Of a stretch of DNA of 64,000 bases, positions 44,519 to 53,837 are shown one piece after another. Below the pieces are notes generated by a model. The model was not told where the DNA came from. It made no database searches and saw only the letters and a list, made by a program, of their open reading frames with translations. A program made the position numbers and the translations under genes. The stretch comes from an uncultured Lachnospiraceae bacterium (GTDB lineage Bacteria; Bacillota; Clostridia; Lachnospirales; Lachnospiraceae): assembly GCA_910579935.1 (NCBI GenBank), contig CAJTVQ010000020.1, forward strand, positions 1-64,000, given 5' to 3'. Every line of letters starts with the position of its first letter. Position 1 is the first letter of the stretch.

Positions 44519-45241
44519 CTATAACTGGCTGAAAATCTCCCCGATGGCTCCCTGCACAACCAAATCCGCCACATCATCCCGCGCCGTAGCCGTCTTATTC
44601 ACCAATACCAGTTTCTTTCCGTTATAATAGTCGATCAGCCCAGCCGCCGGGTATACCACCAAAGACGTTCCGCCAATGATCAGCACATCCGCATTTTTAA
44701 TAAAACTTACCGACTCGGACAAAATCTGCTGGTTCAATCCTTCCTCATACAGCACCACATCCGGCTTCACGGAACCTCCGCAGGCATCGCACACAGGCAC
44801 GCCGGCGGACTTTCTGATATATTCCACATCAAAGAACTTCCCGCACTCCTCACAGTAATTACGCAGCGTGGAACCGTGCAGCTCCAGCACCTTTTTACTG
44901 CCCGCCGCCTGATGCAGTCCGTCAATATTCTGGGTGATCACCGCTTTCAGTTTTCCTTCGCTCTCCCACTGTGCCAGCTTCTTATGGGCCGCATTGGGCT
45001 TTGCCTCAAACCCGATCAGCTTATCCCTGTAAAACCGATAAAACTCTTCCGGTTTCTGCCGGTAAAAGGTATGGCTCAGAATCGTCTCCGGCGGATAGTC
45101 ATACTTCTGATGATACAGGCCGTCCACACTGCGGAAATCCGGAATCCCGCTTTCCGTGGACACCCCTGCCCCTCCGAAAAATACAATGTTATCGCTCTCT
45201 TCTATCATCTGTTTTAATTGTTCTGCCGGACTCATATCCAC
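44519..45241 (-). CDS. NAD-dependent protein deacylase, sirtuin (CobB/Sir2) family
   Basis: The 240-residue enzyme removes acyl groups from lysines using NAD. NAD-binding motif GAGVSTESGIPDFRS (about residues 24-38), catalytic His in ITQNIDGLHQAAG and LELHGS, zinc Cys pairs CEECGKFF and CDACGG, and the C-terminal IGGTSLVVYPAAGLI and VNKTAT are all present. It lies upstream of the DUF951 gene. Confidence 0.95.
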   Translation of the reverse strand: MDMSPAEQLKQMIEESDNIVFFGGAGVSTESGIPDFRSVDGLYHQKYDYPPETILSHTFYRQKPEEFYRFYRDKLIGFEAKPNAAHKKLAQWESEGKLKAVITQNIDGLHQAAGSKKVLELHGSTLRNYCEECGKFFDVEYIRKSAGVPVCDACGGSVKPDVVLYEEGLNQQILSESVSFIKNADVLIIGGTSLVVYPAAGLIDYYNGKKLVLVNKTATARDDVADLVVQGAIGEIFSQL

Positions 45242-45293
45242 CCTCCTGCCTCTGCAAGGCCATCCATTTTAAAACCAACCGTTTCCTTATCTT

Positions 45294-46046
45294 TTAAATA
45301 TTTCCTACCAGAAAATCCTTCATCACTCCCATGAACTCCCTCAGCATATTATTGCCCTGCATCGAAAGCTCCGAAGGAGCCGCAATTCCGCACACCTGAC
45401 GGTATCCGCTTTTCTTTGCGATACGGGTCGCCCTGAAAATATGAAAATTATTGGTAACAATCCCCACCGAATCATTTTCCTTATCCAGAAATGCGCTGCT
45501 GAATTCAATATTCTGACTTGTATTGCGCGACTGGTCTTCCCGCAGAATGCGTTCCGCGTCAATACCCTTTTCCACCAGATAATCATGCATCCCCTGCGCT
45601 TCACTCACATGTTCGTCACTGCCCTGTCCTCCCGACACGATCACCCTTGTATCCGGATTCTCCATCAGATAATCATATGCCTTATCCAGCCGCATCTTCA
45701 GTACCCTGCTGGGCCCGTCCGCCTTCATCTGCGCCCCCAGCACAATGATATAGTCCAGTTTGTCCTCTCCTTCTGCCGCAAATCCACTTATAATGCATCC
45801 CTCTACTACTGCAAACAAAAGGCATCCCATACAAAACAACAGCAGACATATCCGCCGGAACCAGACCGGCAGCCGCGGAATCAGAATGTCCTTTTCCATG
45901 CATATTCCCCAGATGATCAGCAAAAGCCCGATAGTTCCCCATATATAATAAAAATTTGTTCCATGGATACCGACGAGCAGTATTGCCAGGAAATACAGTA
46001 TACACAAAATCCCTATTACGATTGCAGCCTTACCCATATGCTTCAT
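45294..46046 (-). CDS. YdcF/ElyC-family membrane protein (DUF218)
   Basis: The 250 residues contain three to four N-terminal membrane helices (about residues 5-90) and a DUF218 domain (about 97-240): YIIVLGAQMKADGPSRVLKMRLDKAYDYL, VIVSGGQGSDEHVSEAQGM, EDQSRNTSQNIEFS and NNFHIFRATRIAKKSGY. Some members influence cell-wall precursor metabolism; the biochemical reaction is not clear. Confidence 0.9.
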   Translation of the reverse strand: MKHMGKAAIVIGILCILYFLAILLVGIHGTNFYYIWGTIGLLLIIWGICMEKDILIPRLPVWFRRICLLLFCMGCLLFAVVEGCIISGFAAEGEDKLDYIIVLGAQMKADGPSRVLKMRLDKAYDYLMENPDTRVIVSGGQGSDEHVSEAQGMHDYLVEKGIDAERILREDQSRNTSQNIEFSSAFLDKENDSVGIVTNNFHIFRATRIAKKSGYRQVCGIAAPSELSMQGNNMLREFMGVMKDFLVGNI

Positions 46047-46252
46047 ACCGTCTTCCCTTCATCTTCATGCCCCCGCATCTGCTGCGGCACGCTCCGGATA
46101 TTCTACAGAAACCATCCCATATACTTTGAATGAAGTATAACACACCCCAACCGGACTGACAAGGAAATTTCCTTTTCTGTGGAGGACGCCCCTGTCGGAG
46201 TGGTTTGGCGGGCGTGTCTGGCGGTTTCTGCTCTTTCCCCGTCAGCCGGACC

Positions 46253-46288
46253 CTGCCGCCGCAAAATCCCTTTGGCCGGAGCGTCCCC
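46253..46288 (+). repeat. 36-bp dispersed intergenic repeat, copy 2
   Basis: Matches 35537-35572 at 30 of 36 positions, same orientation. It lies in a GC-rich gap between the YdcF gene and the ABC permease gene. Confidence 0.5.
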
Positions 46289-46303
46289 CCACCACCGCCA
46301 ACA

Positions 46304-48346
46304 TCATCCTTCCCGCCCATTTACAATTCCATAATAAACCCTCGCCGTATACCAATAGCTTAATCCGTACACCGCCACAAACACCAGCGCCATCCCTGCC
46401 GCACAGCTTACCAGCAGCCGTGTATCATAAAAATAAATTGCCCCAAACAGCTTATCCACCATGAACAATCCTGCCGCCGTATGCAGCACTGCCCCAAGCA
46501 GGGGAAGATAAAATACCAGCAGGATCTGTTTATGGACCGTCCCGCGGATCTCACTGCTGCTCATCCCCACCTTCTGCATGACTGTAAAATTTTCCTTATC
46601 CTCATACCCTTCGGAAATCTGCTTGTAATACATGATCAAAATAAGACACATGAGGAAAATAAGACTGAACAGCATCCCGATAAACAGGAGTCCTCCCATC
46701 ATCTCCCGACTGTCCTGCCGGTTCTGCTGGTTGTCGCTAAATCCCACATAGCCCGGCTGCATACTGCACCAGCTTCCGTATGCTTCCACAAAAGCTGCCT
46801 TTGCTTCCGCTTCTCCGCTTATATTGATCCGAAGCACCCGTTCCTTCCGGTCGTCCAAAAAACCATTTCTATCCTCTATACCGTTCTCCGCCATCCATCT
46901 GTCCGCCAGGTCATTCCGCACTTCCTCATCCTTAACCAGCAGAAAATATTTTCCGTTCAGACTGTTTGCTCCTGCTTTCGGTGCAATCCGCATTTCGGAC
47001 AGTTCTTCTTTCACTGCCAGTTTTCTTCCCATGAAAACCACTTCATCGTAACCAAAATCCGCTCCCTCCGAATAAATGACCGCCTCTTCTTTTCCCAGGT
47101 CCATCGTCCGGTTTTCCATCCGCTCGTAATCCTCCGCCAAAAGAAGACATACCTGATAATTATCCGCCTGCTGCATTCTGTCGGAGAATTTTGGTACAAA
47201 AGTATTTTCCGCTTTACCGCAGCTAAGGACGATTCTTCTGTAACTTAACTCTTCTTCCTCCTGTAAACCGTATTGTTCTTCCAACTCTCTCCGTTTTTCC
47301 TTTGTTTTCTCCTCCTGAAATTCTTTTTCCGTAAAATACACATCCGCATCAAACGGGTAATTGAAATACAACAGGCCGTCCAGCCCCAGATACAGAGACA
47401 AAGTACAAATCAGCGTTATCATCACCATGGTAGAAAAAATACAGATATTCACAAGACTGGCCGCGTTTTTTTTCATCCGGTTCAGCATACCGGATACCGT
47501 TATGAAATTGGACGGCCGGTAATAAAATCCCTTTCTTTTCTTTAAAAATTTTAAAAGCGCCACACTCCCTGACGTAAATAACAGATAAGTTCCGATGATC
47601 ACCCAAAATACCGCCAGGAAGAAATTAGTAAAAATATTGGAATCCATTTTGCTCCCTATGGAAATCCGATATCCCATACCGAGTATCACCACGCCTGCCG
47701 CCGTGTAAATTCCAAGAAAACGCGGTTCCTTCTCCCCTTTTTTCGAACCGGAAAGCAGCTCCGCCGGTCTTGACCTTCCCACCTGCATCAGGTTATAAAC
47801 TAGATTTACCGCATACACCCAAAAGAAAAATACGGCCGTCTCCGCAAATGCCGCCGGATAAAAAACAAATTCCACCTCCATAGACATTCCCGTCATCCGC
47901 AGCAGCACAAGAAACATCAATTTCGCCAGCACTGTCCCGCTTATGATTCCCCCAGTCAGAACCACCCCGTAAGTAATGACGGCTTCTGCAAAAAGCAAAA
48001 ATCCTATGTGCTTTTTTTCCAATCCGAGGATACTGTACAGCCCGATTTCCTTCTTCCTGCGTTTGATCAGAAAACTGTTGGCATAAAAAAGAAACGGAAG
48101 AAGGATGATCCCCAAAAGCCCCCTGCCGATCCACAGCATAATCCACGCATAAGCGCTTTTGGGCAATATGCTGATCACGTCATTATGAAGTATGGAAGAA
48201 AATATAAAATAGGTAAATACGGAAAATATACCTGCACCAAAATAAGGATAATATACCGTCCCATTGTTCGTCACTCCTTTCCACGCAAACCCGGGAAGAA
48301 TTTTCCATAATTTTACCCGCCGCTCCGTCATTGCTTCCGTCTTCAT
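46304..48346 (-). CDS. ABC transporter permease, FtsX-like, BceB type
   Basis: The 680-residue membrane protein has an N-terminal group of four helices, six more later, and a large extracellular domain between helices 7 and 8 (about residues 320-520), the BceB layout. IKRRKKEIGLYSILGLEKKHIGFLLFAE and MQKVGMSSSEIRGTVHKQILLVFYLPL are FtsX-like cytosolic coupling segments. It overlaps the ATPase gene by 4 bases. Such transporters sense and remove cell-wall antibiotics such as bacitracin and signal to their partner kinase. Confidence 0.93.
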   Translation of the reverse strand: MKTEAMTERRVKLWKILPGFAWKGVTNNGTVYYPYFGAGIFSVFTYFIFSSILHNDVISILPKSAYAWIMLWIGRGLLGIILLPFLFYANSFLIKRRKKEIGLYSILGLEKKHIGFLLFAEAVITYGVVLTGGIISGTVLAKLMFLVLLRMTGMSMEVEFVFYPAAFAETAVFFFWVYAVNLVYNLMQVGRSRPAELLSGSKKGEKEPRFLGIYTAAGVVILGMGYRISIGSKMDSNIFTNFFLAVFWVIIGTYLLFTSGSVALLKFLKKRKGFYYRPSNFITVSGMLNRMKKNAASLVNICIFSTMVMITLICTLSLYLGLDGLLYFNYPFDADVYFTEKEFQEEKTKEKRRELEEQYGLQEEEELSYRRIVLSCGKAENTFVPKFSDRMQQADNYQVCLLLAEDYERMENRTMDLGKEEAVIYSEGADFGYDEVVFMGRKLAVKEELSEMRIAPKAGANSLNGKYFLLVKDEEVRNDLADRWMAENGIEDRNGFLDDRKERVLRINISGEAEAKAAFVEAYGSWCSMQPGYVGFSDNQQNRQDSREMMGGLLFIGMLFSLIFLMCLILIMYYKQISEGYEDKENFTVMQKVGMSSSEIRGTVHKQILLVFYLPLLGAVLHTAAGLFMVDKLFGAIYFYDTRLLVSCAAGMALVFVAVYGLSYWYTARVYYGIVNGREG

Positions 48347-49134
48347 TCCGCTGCCTCCTCTCCGCTGACACTATCGTCATATCGATTGGCCGTCAGTACT
48401 GTCAGCGCATCCGATATCATCTTATACATTTCTTCATCCGACTGTTTTCCCCGGTATATCTGATGAAACACACTGCCATCCTTAATAAAAAGCACCCGCC
48501 CCGCATGGCTTGCTGCCTGTATGCTGTGCGTCACCATTAAAATGGTCTGTCCTTCCCTGTTAATATCCGCAAAAAGTTTCAGCAGCCGGTTGGAAGCTTT
48601 GGAATCCAGCGCTCCCGTAGGCTCATCCGCAAGCACGATTTCCGGTTTGGTGATCAAAGCCCTGCATACCGCCGCCCGCTGCTTCTGTCCGCCCGATACT
48701 TCATAAGGATATTTATTCAGTAAGTCCGCAATTCCCAATTTGGCCGCCAAAGGTTCCAGCCTCCGTTCCATTTCCCCGTATTCGATACCTGCCAGCACAA
48801 GGGGCAGAAAAATATTATCCCGCAGCGAAAGACTGTCCAGCAGGTTAAAATCCTGAAATACAAAACCCAGATGTTCCCGCCGGAACGCACATAGTTCCCT
48901 CTGCCTGATCTCCGCCAGATTCCGTCCGTTTAACAGCACCTGTCCGCTGGTGGCTTTATCCAGAGAAGCCAGAATATTCAGCAGCGTCGTCTTGCCGGAA
49001 CCGGATTCCCCCATAATCGCCACATATTCCCCTTCTTCCACCGAAAAATTTACATCGCTGAGCGCCTGTACCTTAACGGCTCCAAGCCGCGCCGTATATA
49101 TTTTTTTCACATTTCTTACTTCCAAAAGCGCCAT
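48343..49134 (-). CDS. ABC transporter ATP-binding protein, BceA type
   Basis: The 263-residue ATPase has Walker A GESGSGKTTLLN (about residues 40-51), Q loop, signature YEVSGGQKQRAAVCRAL, Walker B VLADEPTGALDS and the switch His in MVTHSIQAA. It powers the permease encoded right after it. The C-terminal tail is slightly longer than usual. In BceAB-type systems the transporter also carries the signal to the kinase. Confidence 0.96.
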   Translation of the reverse strand: MALLEVRNVKKIYTARLGAVKVQALSDVNFSVEEGEYVAIMGESGSGKTTLLNILASLDKATSGQVLLNGRNLAEIRQRELCAFRREHLGFVFQDFNLLDSLSLRDNIFLPLVLAGIEYGEMERRLEPLAAKLGIADLLNKYPYEVSGGQKQRAAVCRALITKPEIVLADEPTGALDSKASNRLLKLFADINREGQTILMVTHSIQAASHAGRVLFIKDGSVFHQIYRGKQSDEEMYKMISDALTVLTANRYDDSVSGEEAAE

Positions 49135-49289
49135 TTTTCAATCATTTCCTTTCCTTATTCCAATCTTCATTCCATTTTTCCGGCCCCTGCCGGATTTTCT
49201 TCCCTGCCTGTTTCTATCATTATTATAAAAAACAGGAAAACACGTCGCCATTTCTTTAGCTTACATTTTCCCGTTTCCATCTTACGTTT

Positions 49290-49465
49290 TTGTAAGGTTG
49301 GGGTTGTTTTATCAATATTAGAAGAGCAAAAGGAAGTAGCAATTAATAGATATGTAGATTTAATGCGGATAAAAGCTCATGAGACAGGTAAAAATAAAGA
49401 GCTTGATCACCAAATCAAAGTTGCTAAAGTAAAACTGTCCAGTTTTGGCATTGACTATTCAGCAG
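49290..49465 (+). pseudogene. AT-rich fragment, possible remnant of a foreign gene
   Basis: This stretch is clearly more AT-rich than its neighbours. On the plus strand, opposite to all genes around it, it can be read as LEEQKEVAINRYVDLMRIKA and HETGKNKELDHQIKVAKVKL, with SSFGIDYSAATDDG following. It stops being plausible where it runs into the kinase gene. It lacks a ribosome-binding site. It may be the end of a mobile-element gene left between the kinase and transporter genes; I cannot name the family. Confidence 0.3.
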
Positions 49466-50587
49466 CTACGGATGACGGGGAAACCCTAAAATCATTTTCG
49501 TCCCCTTCCCCTCTTCCGACTGCACATGTATGTCATGTCCAAGACTGTCCATAATCCGTCTGCTAAGATACAGCCCGATTCCCGTGGACTTCTTATCCAT
49601 TCTTCCGTTATAGCCGGTAAATCCCCTTTCAAAAATGCGGGGCAGGTCTTCCGGCCGGATTCCTATTCCGGTATCCTCAATCGCCACATATTCCACCGTT
49701 CCCCTGCATTCCCTGCCGCTGCGGTCCGCGCCATAGATGCGGATTCCTCCCGTCCCCGTATATTTCAGCGCGTTCGCCAGCAGCTGCTCCACTACAAAAC
49801 CCAGCCACTTCTCATCCGTAACCGCTTCACAGTCAAAGTCTTCCAATGCAAACGAAAGTCCGCTTCCAATAAATAGAACACCGTATTTTTTAACTGCCCG
49901 TCTGATTATGGCAGATATGTCATATTTCTTCAGCAGCATGTCCGCCGACAAACTGTCCAGCCTGGCATAATGCAGCGCCATTTCCGCGTACTGCTCGATC
50001 TTAAACAGTTCCTCCGCCGCCTGTTTCAGATTCTCCTTTTCTTCCGCCCCGGTTTCCTCCCGCATCCCCTGCTGCAGCAGCTTCAGCGCCGCGATCGGCG
50101 TCTTGATCTGATGGATCCACATCGTGTAATAATCGGCCATATCGGCGGCCTTCCCATCCAATTCGGAAATCAGCCGTCTATTCTCCCACTCCGCCTTCTT
50201 CACGATTTCATTATACAGTATATCCGTCAGTCCTTTGGGAACCGGCAGATGGTAATCACTTTCGCCTTCCGACAGCCACGCCGTTTCCAGCTGCCTGCAC
50301 CTGCGGCAATAAGCCGGCAGGTCATATAAAACAAATATCAGAACAAAAAAACCGGATATGCGTACGGCGTACAGCATATTTATGACACTTTTGTCATATC
50401 CATACAGCCCTGCCACGACAAAGTAAACCAAAATGATCAGCATGGTCAAAACCAGCCACGGACTCTTCTCCCTTAAATAACAAAAGAACAGTTGTGCACT
50501 GCTCCTTCTATTCTGCTGCTTCCCATTTTCATTCCGCATCTTCTTTTGAATTTTTGCCGGCATCTTTTTCTCTGTCTGTCCTTCCAT
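49466..50587 (-). CDS. sensor histidine kinase, BceS type
   Basis: The 373 residues have two membrane helices close together (about residues 45-65 and 75-92) with a very short outside loop, the intramembrane-sensing layout of BceS kinases. The H box is YTMWIHQIKTPIAALKLLQQ, the N box LLANALKYTGTGG and the G boxes DTGIGIRPEDLPRIFERGFTG and GIGLYLSRRIM. It follows the response-regulator gene and precedes the BceAB-type transporter, which probably provides the signal. Confidence 0.93.
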   Translation of the reverse strand: MEGQTEKKMPAKIQKKMRNENGKQQNRRSSAQLFFCYLREKSPWLVLTMLIILVYFVVAGLYGYDKSVINMLYAVRISGFFVLIFVLYDLPAYCRRCRQLETAWLSEGESDYHLPVPKGLTDILYNEIVKKAEWENRRLISELDGKAADMADYYTMWIHQIKTPIAALKLLQQGMREETGAEEKENLKQAAEELFKIEQYAEMALHYARLDSLSADMLLKKYDISAIIRRAVKKYGVLFIGSGLSFALEDFDCEAVTDEKWLGFVVEQLLANALKYTGTGGIRIYGADRSGRECRGTVEYVAIEDTGIGIRPEDLPRIFERGFTGYNGRMDKKSTGIGLYLSRRIMDSLGHDIHVQSEEGKGTKMILGFPRHP

Positions 50588-50628
50588 CGCCCTGCCATCC
50601 TTTCAGTCGTCTGACCGCCCTGCCGCTT

Positions 50629-51306
50629 TCACAGGCCGCCCAGTTGGTATCCGATTCCTTTCTTTGTCACGATCAGGTTTTCTATGCCTTCACTCTCCAG
50701 CTTTTTTCTCAGACGGTTCATGTTCACCGTAAGGGTATTATCATCGACAAAACACTCATCATCCCACAGCTTTTTTATAATGGTGTCCCTCGCCACTGTC
50801 TCTCCGGCATGTTCAAACAGCACTTGAAGAATGCGGAATTCATTTTTGGAAAGTTCTGTCTTTCCTCCCTGAAACCCTAAAGACATCTCCGATACATTCA
50901 AGATCATTCCCTTATACTCCAACAATACGGCCTGATTGTGAAAAGCATAGGTACGCCGAAGCACCGCCTGTACTTTTGCCGCCAGCACCTCCAGGTCAAA
51001 AGGCTTCGTAATAAAATCATCGCCGCCCATGTTGACCGCCATCACCACATTCATATTATCGGATGCCGAGGAAATAAAAATAATCGGAACCTGCGATACT
51101 TTTCTTATTTCCCCGCACCAGTAATATCCGTTATAAAAAGGCAGCCCGATATCCATTAGGACAAGCTGGGGCATAAACCGTCCAAAATCTCCAAGGACAT
51201 TGCTGAAATCCGTCACTGTCCCTACCTCATATCCCCATTTCCCCAAATGCCTGCCGATTTCTCCGGCTATCGTATGATCATCTTCCACGATCAGGATTTT
51301 GTACAT
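50629..51306 (-). CDS. OmpR-family response regulator, BceR type
   Basis: A receiver domain (about residues 1-115; KILIVEDDHTIAGEI, phosphoacceptor Asp in QLVLMDIGLPFYNGY, ITKPF) and a winged helix (about 125-223; LSKNEFRILQVLFEHAGETV, VDDNTLTVNMNRLRKKL). It heads a regulator-kinase-ATPase-permease set, the usual bacitracin-type resistance module, and should switch on the transporter when a cell-wall drug is sensed. Confidence 0.95.
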   Translation of the reverse strand: MYKILIVEDDHTIAGEIGRHLGKWGYEVGTVTDFSNVLGDFGRFMPQLVLMDIGLPFYNGYYWCGEIRKVSQVPIIFISSASDNMNVVMAVNMGGDDFITKPFDLEVLAAKVQAVLRRTYAFHNQAVLLEYKGMILNVSEMSLGFQGGKTELSKNEFRILQVLFEHAGETVARDTIIKKLWDDECFVDDNTLTVNMNRLRKKLESEGIENLIVTKKGIGYQLGGL

Positions 51307-51387
51307 CGTTATCCGCCCTTCCTTTTTCTACCGTCTCCCGCTTATTGGTGCCTTTCCGGCGCCGTCCGGGCCGGGAAAGCATCCGCT

Positions 51388-52629
51388 TTATGATGTGCCG
51401 GAAAACTGCTTATACATGCGCACGTGATCGCCGATACATTTCCATCCGCCCAACTCACACTTGGCCGTGACGCAGATATATTTCTTTCCGCCCTCATCAA
51501 TCCCATAGCTGACCGCGCAGTTTCCCGACTGATTGACATACCCCGTCTTTCCGCAGAGTACTTCGCCTCCCGTATCCTTGTCCTCTATACGCCGCAGAAA
51601 CCAGTTGGATATCAGAAGTCCCTCCGGCTCCCTCTGGGTCGGGGACGTCTGATAAGTATGGGCCGCAAGTACACTCCTGCACGTTTCATTGCTGATGGCA
51701 TTCTCCATAATTACAGCCATATCATAAACCGAACAATAATGATCTTCATCATAAAGTCCTACACAATTCGTAAAATGAGCGGACCCTGACAACCCCAATT
51801 CATCCAGCTTCTCGTTCATCATCTTCACAAATGCCTCTTCCGATCCTGCCACATAGATTGCCAGTCCCAGCGCCGCGTCCGCCCCGGAAGGCAGAATTGT
51901 GCCATAAAGCAGGTCCCTTACCGTCACCGTATCCCCTTTTTCAAACCCGGCCACACTGCAGTCATGGACAAAACAATAATCCGTTATATCACCCGTGATC
52001 GTAAAAGTATCGTCCAAATCATCAATATGCTCCACCGCAACCAATAAAGTCAGTACCTTTGTCATCGATGCCGGATTCATCCGCTCCGTTGCATTTCGGC
52101 GCATCAGAATATTCCCCGTATCCACATCAATAAAAATAACATAATTGCTTACAATATCCTCTCCCGGCGACATAGTCTTGTCGGTCGCATGATATTTACC
52201 AAGAGGATGTTCGGGTGCCGGTATATCCTTTCCCTCTCTCTCCGGCGAAGAAGCCTCCGCTGATTCCTGTATGCTCCCGGCCTCCACCTGCCACAACGCC
52301 TGAATGGCGGCGTTACTGCATATCTCCTGTATTGCACTCTGCATCTTATCTATACTGTTATCCTCCGCACCGCCTGCGGCTTCCTTTCCCGCCGCAGCCA
52401 TGGAATCCTGCACCTGCCCTCCTGCCGGACGTCTGCCTATATAGTTCACGCCTGCAATTATTAGTCCCGCTATCAGAACGGCGGCTGCCGGTATCACTAT
52501 CCGTAAGATTCTGCGCTGCCGCATCTGCCTGCGTTTCTCCCGCTGCATCCTCTCTCTTCTCTGTGCCCATTGTACCCTGCGCATACCTTCATCATCAAAT
52601 TGTTCTTCCATAACCCCATGCCTTTCCAT
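51388..52629 (-). CDS. D-alanyl-D-alanine carboxypeptidase (class A low-mass PBP)
   Basis: The 413-residue protein trims the terminal D-Ala of peptidoglycan stems. A charged cytosolic start (1-40) and a membrane anchor (about 41-61) replace a cleavable signal. The serine peptidase S11 motifs are SMTK (Ser188, Lys191), SGA in place of the usual SGN (ILPSGADAAL), and KTG in GKTGYVNQSGN. The Asn-to-Ala change at the second motif is uncommon but known in related proteins. The long charged start is unusual. It lies upstream of the BceR-type gene. Confidence 0.9.
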   Translation of the reverse strand: MERHGVMEEQFDDEGMRRVQWAQRRERMQREKRRQMRQRRILRIVIPAAAVLIAGLIIAGVNYIGRRPAGGQVQDSMAAAGKEAAGGAEDNSIDKMQSAIQEICSNAAIQALWQVEAGSIQESAEASSPEREGKDIPAPEHPLGKYHATDKTMSPGEDIVSNYVIFIDVDTGNILMRRNATERMNPASMTKVLTLLVAVEHIDDLDDTFTITGDITDYCFVHDCSVAGFEKGDTVTVRDLLYGTILPSGADAALGLAIYVAGSEEAFVKMMNEKLDELGLSGSAHFTNCVGLYDEDHYCSVYDMAVIMENAISNETCRSVLAAHTYQTSPTQREPEGLLISNWFLRRIEDKDTGGEVLCGKTGYVNQSGNCAVSYGIDEGGKKYICVTAKCELGGWKCIGDHVRMYKQFSGTS

Positions 52630-52779
52630 CTTCCTGTACTGCCAAAAGGTAACTTAATGACATTGGTTCAGTTACCCTCGCTGTTACGCCATAAGACCAC
52701 TTAACCGCGTGGTCTGATTATAGCATGACGGAAAATGTAACGCAACGTCTTTCATGCCAAAAAATTTCTTTTAACAGTC

Positions 52780-52808
52780 TTGATTCTGTTGTCAAAAGGC
52801 GGTAATAT
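52780..52808 (+). promoter_or_regulatory. promoter of the hemerythrin gene
   Basis: TTGATT (52780-52785), 17 bases, TAATAT (52803-52808). Confidence 0.5.
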
Positions 52809-52874
52809 ATAGTTAAAATTACAAAATATTGTTTATGTCCAAACAAAAGGCTTGGGCAGGAATGGAGGATTTGT

Positions 52875-53276
52875 ATGTATGAGATGAAACCGGAATATTA
52901 TACGGGAGTTGACTTTATCGATCAGGAACACGCCAGACTGTTTGAACTGGCAGAAGAAACCCATGAATTATTATATGACAGTCTCCTGGTAGATAAATCA
53001 GACAAAATTGTGGAACTCATTTCCGAATTGATCAATTATACAAGAACACACTTTACCCATGAAGAAGAATATCAGAAAAGCATCAATTATCCTTACATAA
53101 CCCAACATGCGGCACAGCACCGCCAGTTTGAGGACCGTCTGTCCGAAATTGATTTAAGTTCCATATCGAACGATTATGATGAACAGGATAAGACCGTACA
53201 GGAAATTCTGGATTTTCTGATTGATTGGCTGATTAACCATATTATGCGGGTGGACATGAAATATGTAAACAAATAA
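52875..53276 (+). CDS. bacteriohemerythrin
   Basis: The 133-residue protein has a four-helix bundle with a non-haem di-iron site that binds oxygen. The ligands are placed as in the family: His in DFIDQEHARLFEL, HFTHEEEY (His and Glu), HAAQHRQF (two His), and INHIMRVDMKY (His and Asp). In anaerobes such proteins are thought to bind oxygen or iron for protection. GGAGG precedes the ATG. It has its own promoter. Confidence 0.95.
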   Translation: MYEMKPEYYTGVDFIDQEHARLFELAEETHELLYDSLLVDKSDKIVELISELINYTRTHFTHEEEYQKSINYPYITQHAAQHRQFEDRLSEIDLSSISNDYDEQDKTVQEILDFLIDWLINHIMRVDMKYVNK

Positions 53277-53306
53277 GAATATCATACGTCTGTCAAAGAC
53301 ATTTAC

Positions 53307-53338
53307 GGAGGATGCGGCATTTTGATGCCGCATCCTCC
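53307..53338. terminator. strong hairpin between converging genes
   Basis: GGAGGATGCGGCA and TGCCGCATCCTCC form a perfect 13-bp stem; there is no T-run, so it may act as a bidirectional terminator or an end-stabilising structure. Confidence 0.6.
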
Positions 53339-53355
53339 TGCTCATCGGTACTGAC

Positions 53356-53802
53356 TTATGCAAGGTCCATATGGCCGGCGAACCCCTGGTATTCACTACG
53401 GCCGTTTCCGATTACAATAAAACGGCAGCGGAAACGTTGGAACGATTCACATATCTCATGATACAATTCCATGGATTCCCGGATTTCGTCCACAATGACT
53501 ACCGTATCTTCCCTATCCTCAAAGTCCGGATGAAACATCCGGAGTGCATCGTACAGCGGATTCTCCGATTTCGGAAACCCGGAAGCAAAGCCCATACCTG
53601 CTGCCCCCTTATAACATTCCAAAAACTGCTTCCCGCTCATTTCCAGCAAATTGACGGAAATAACCCTGCTGAAATTTTCCTCTGCAAACTTATAGACCAT
53701 GCACACTCCTCCATACCGTCCGGCTCCTTCTAATTCCAGTACGGAACGGCAATCCTTCTTCCAATCCATAAGTTTTCCATAAATATCACATACAAGATAC
53801 AT
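53356..53802 (-). pseudogene. short ATPase remnant with degenerate P-loop (AAA, DUF4143-type)
   Basis: The 148 residues resemble, from memory, the start of clostridial AAA ATPases that begin YLVRDIYxKLLEWK and have a GARQTGKT loop. Here the start is YLVCDIYGKLMDWKKD, the loop reads EGAGRYGGV (residues 25-33) with no Lys or Thr, and the Walker B region VVIVDEIRESMELYHEI is kept, followed by CRFIVIGN and a changed end. It is much shorter than the usual 400 residues. It has an AGGGAG ribosome-binding site and follows the ABC exporter genes, so it may be expressed but cannot bind ATP normally. Confidence 0.55.
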
Positions 53803-53837
53803 CCTATCGCTCCCTTCCCACTCCGGTTCTGACCTGC

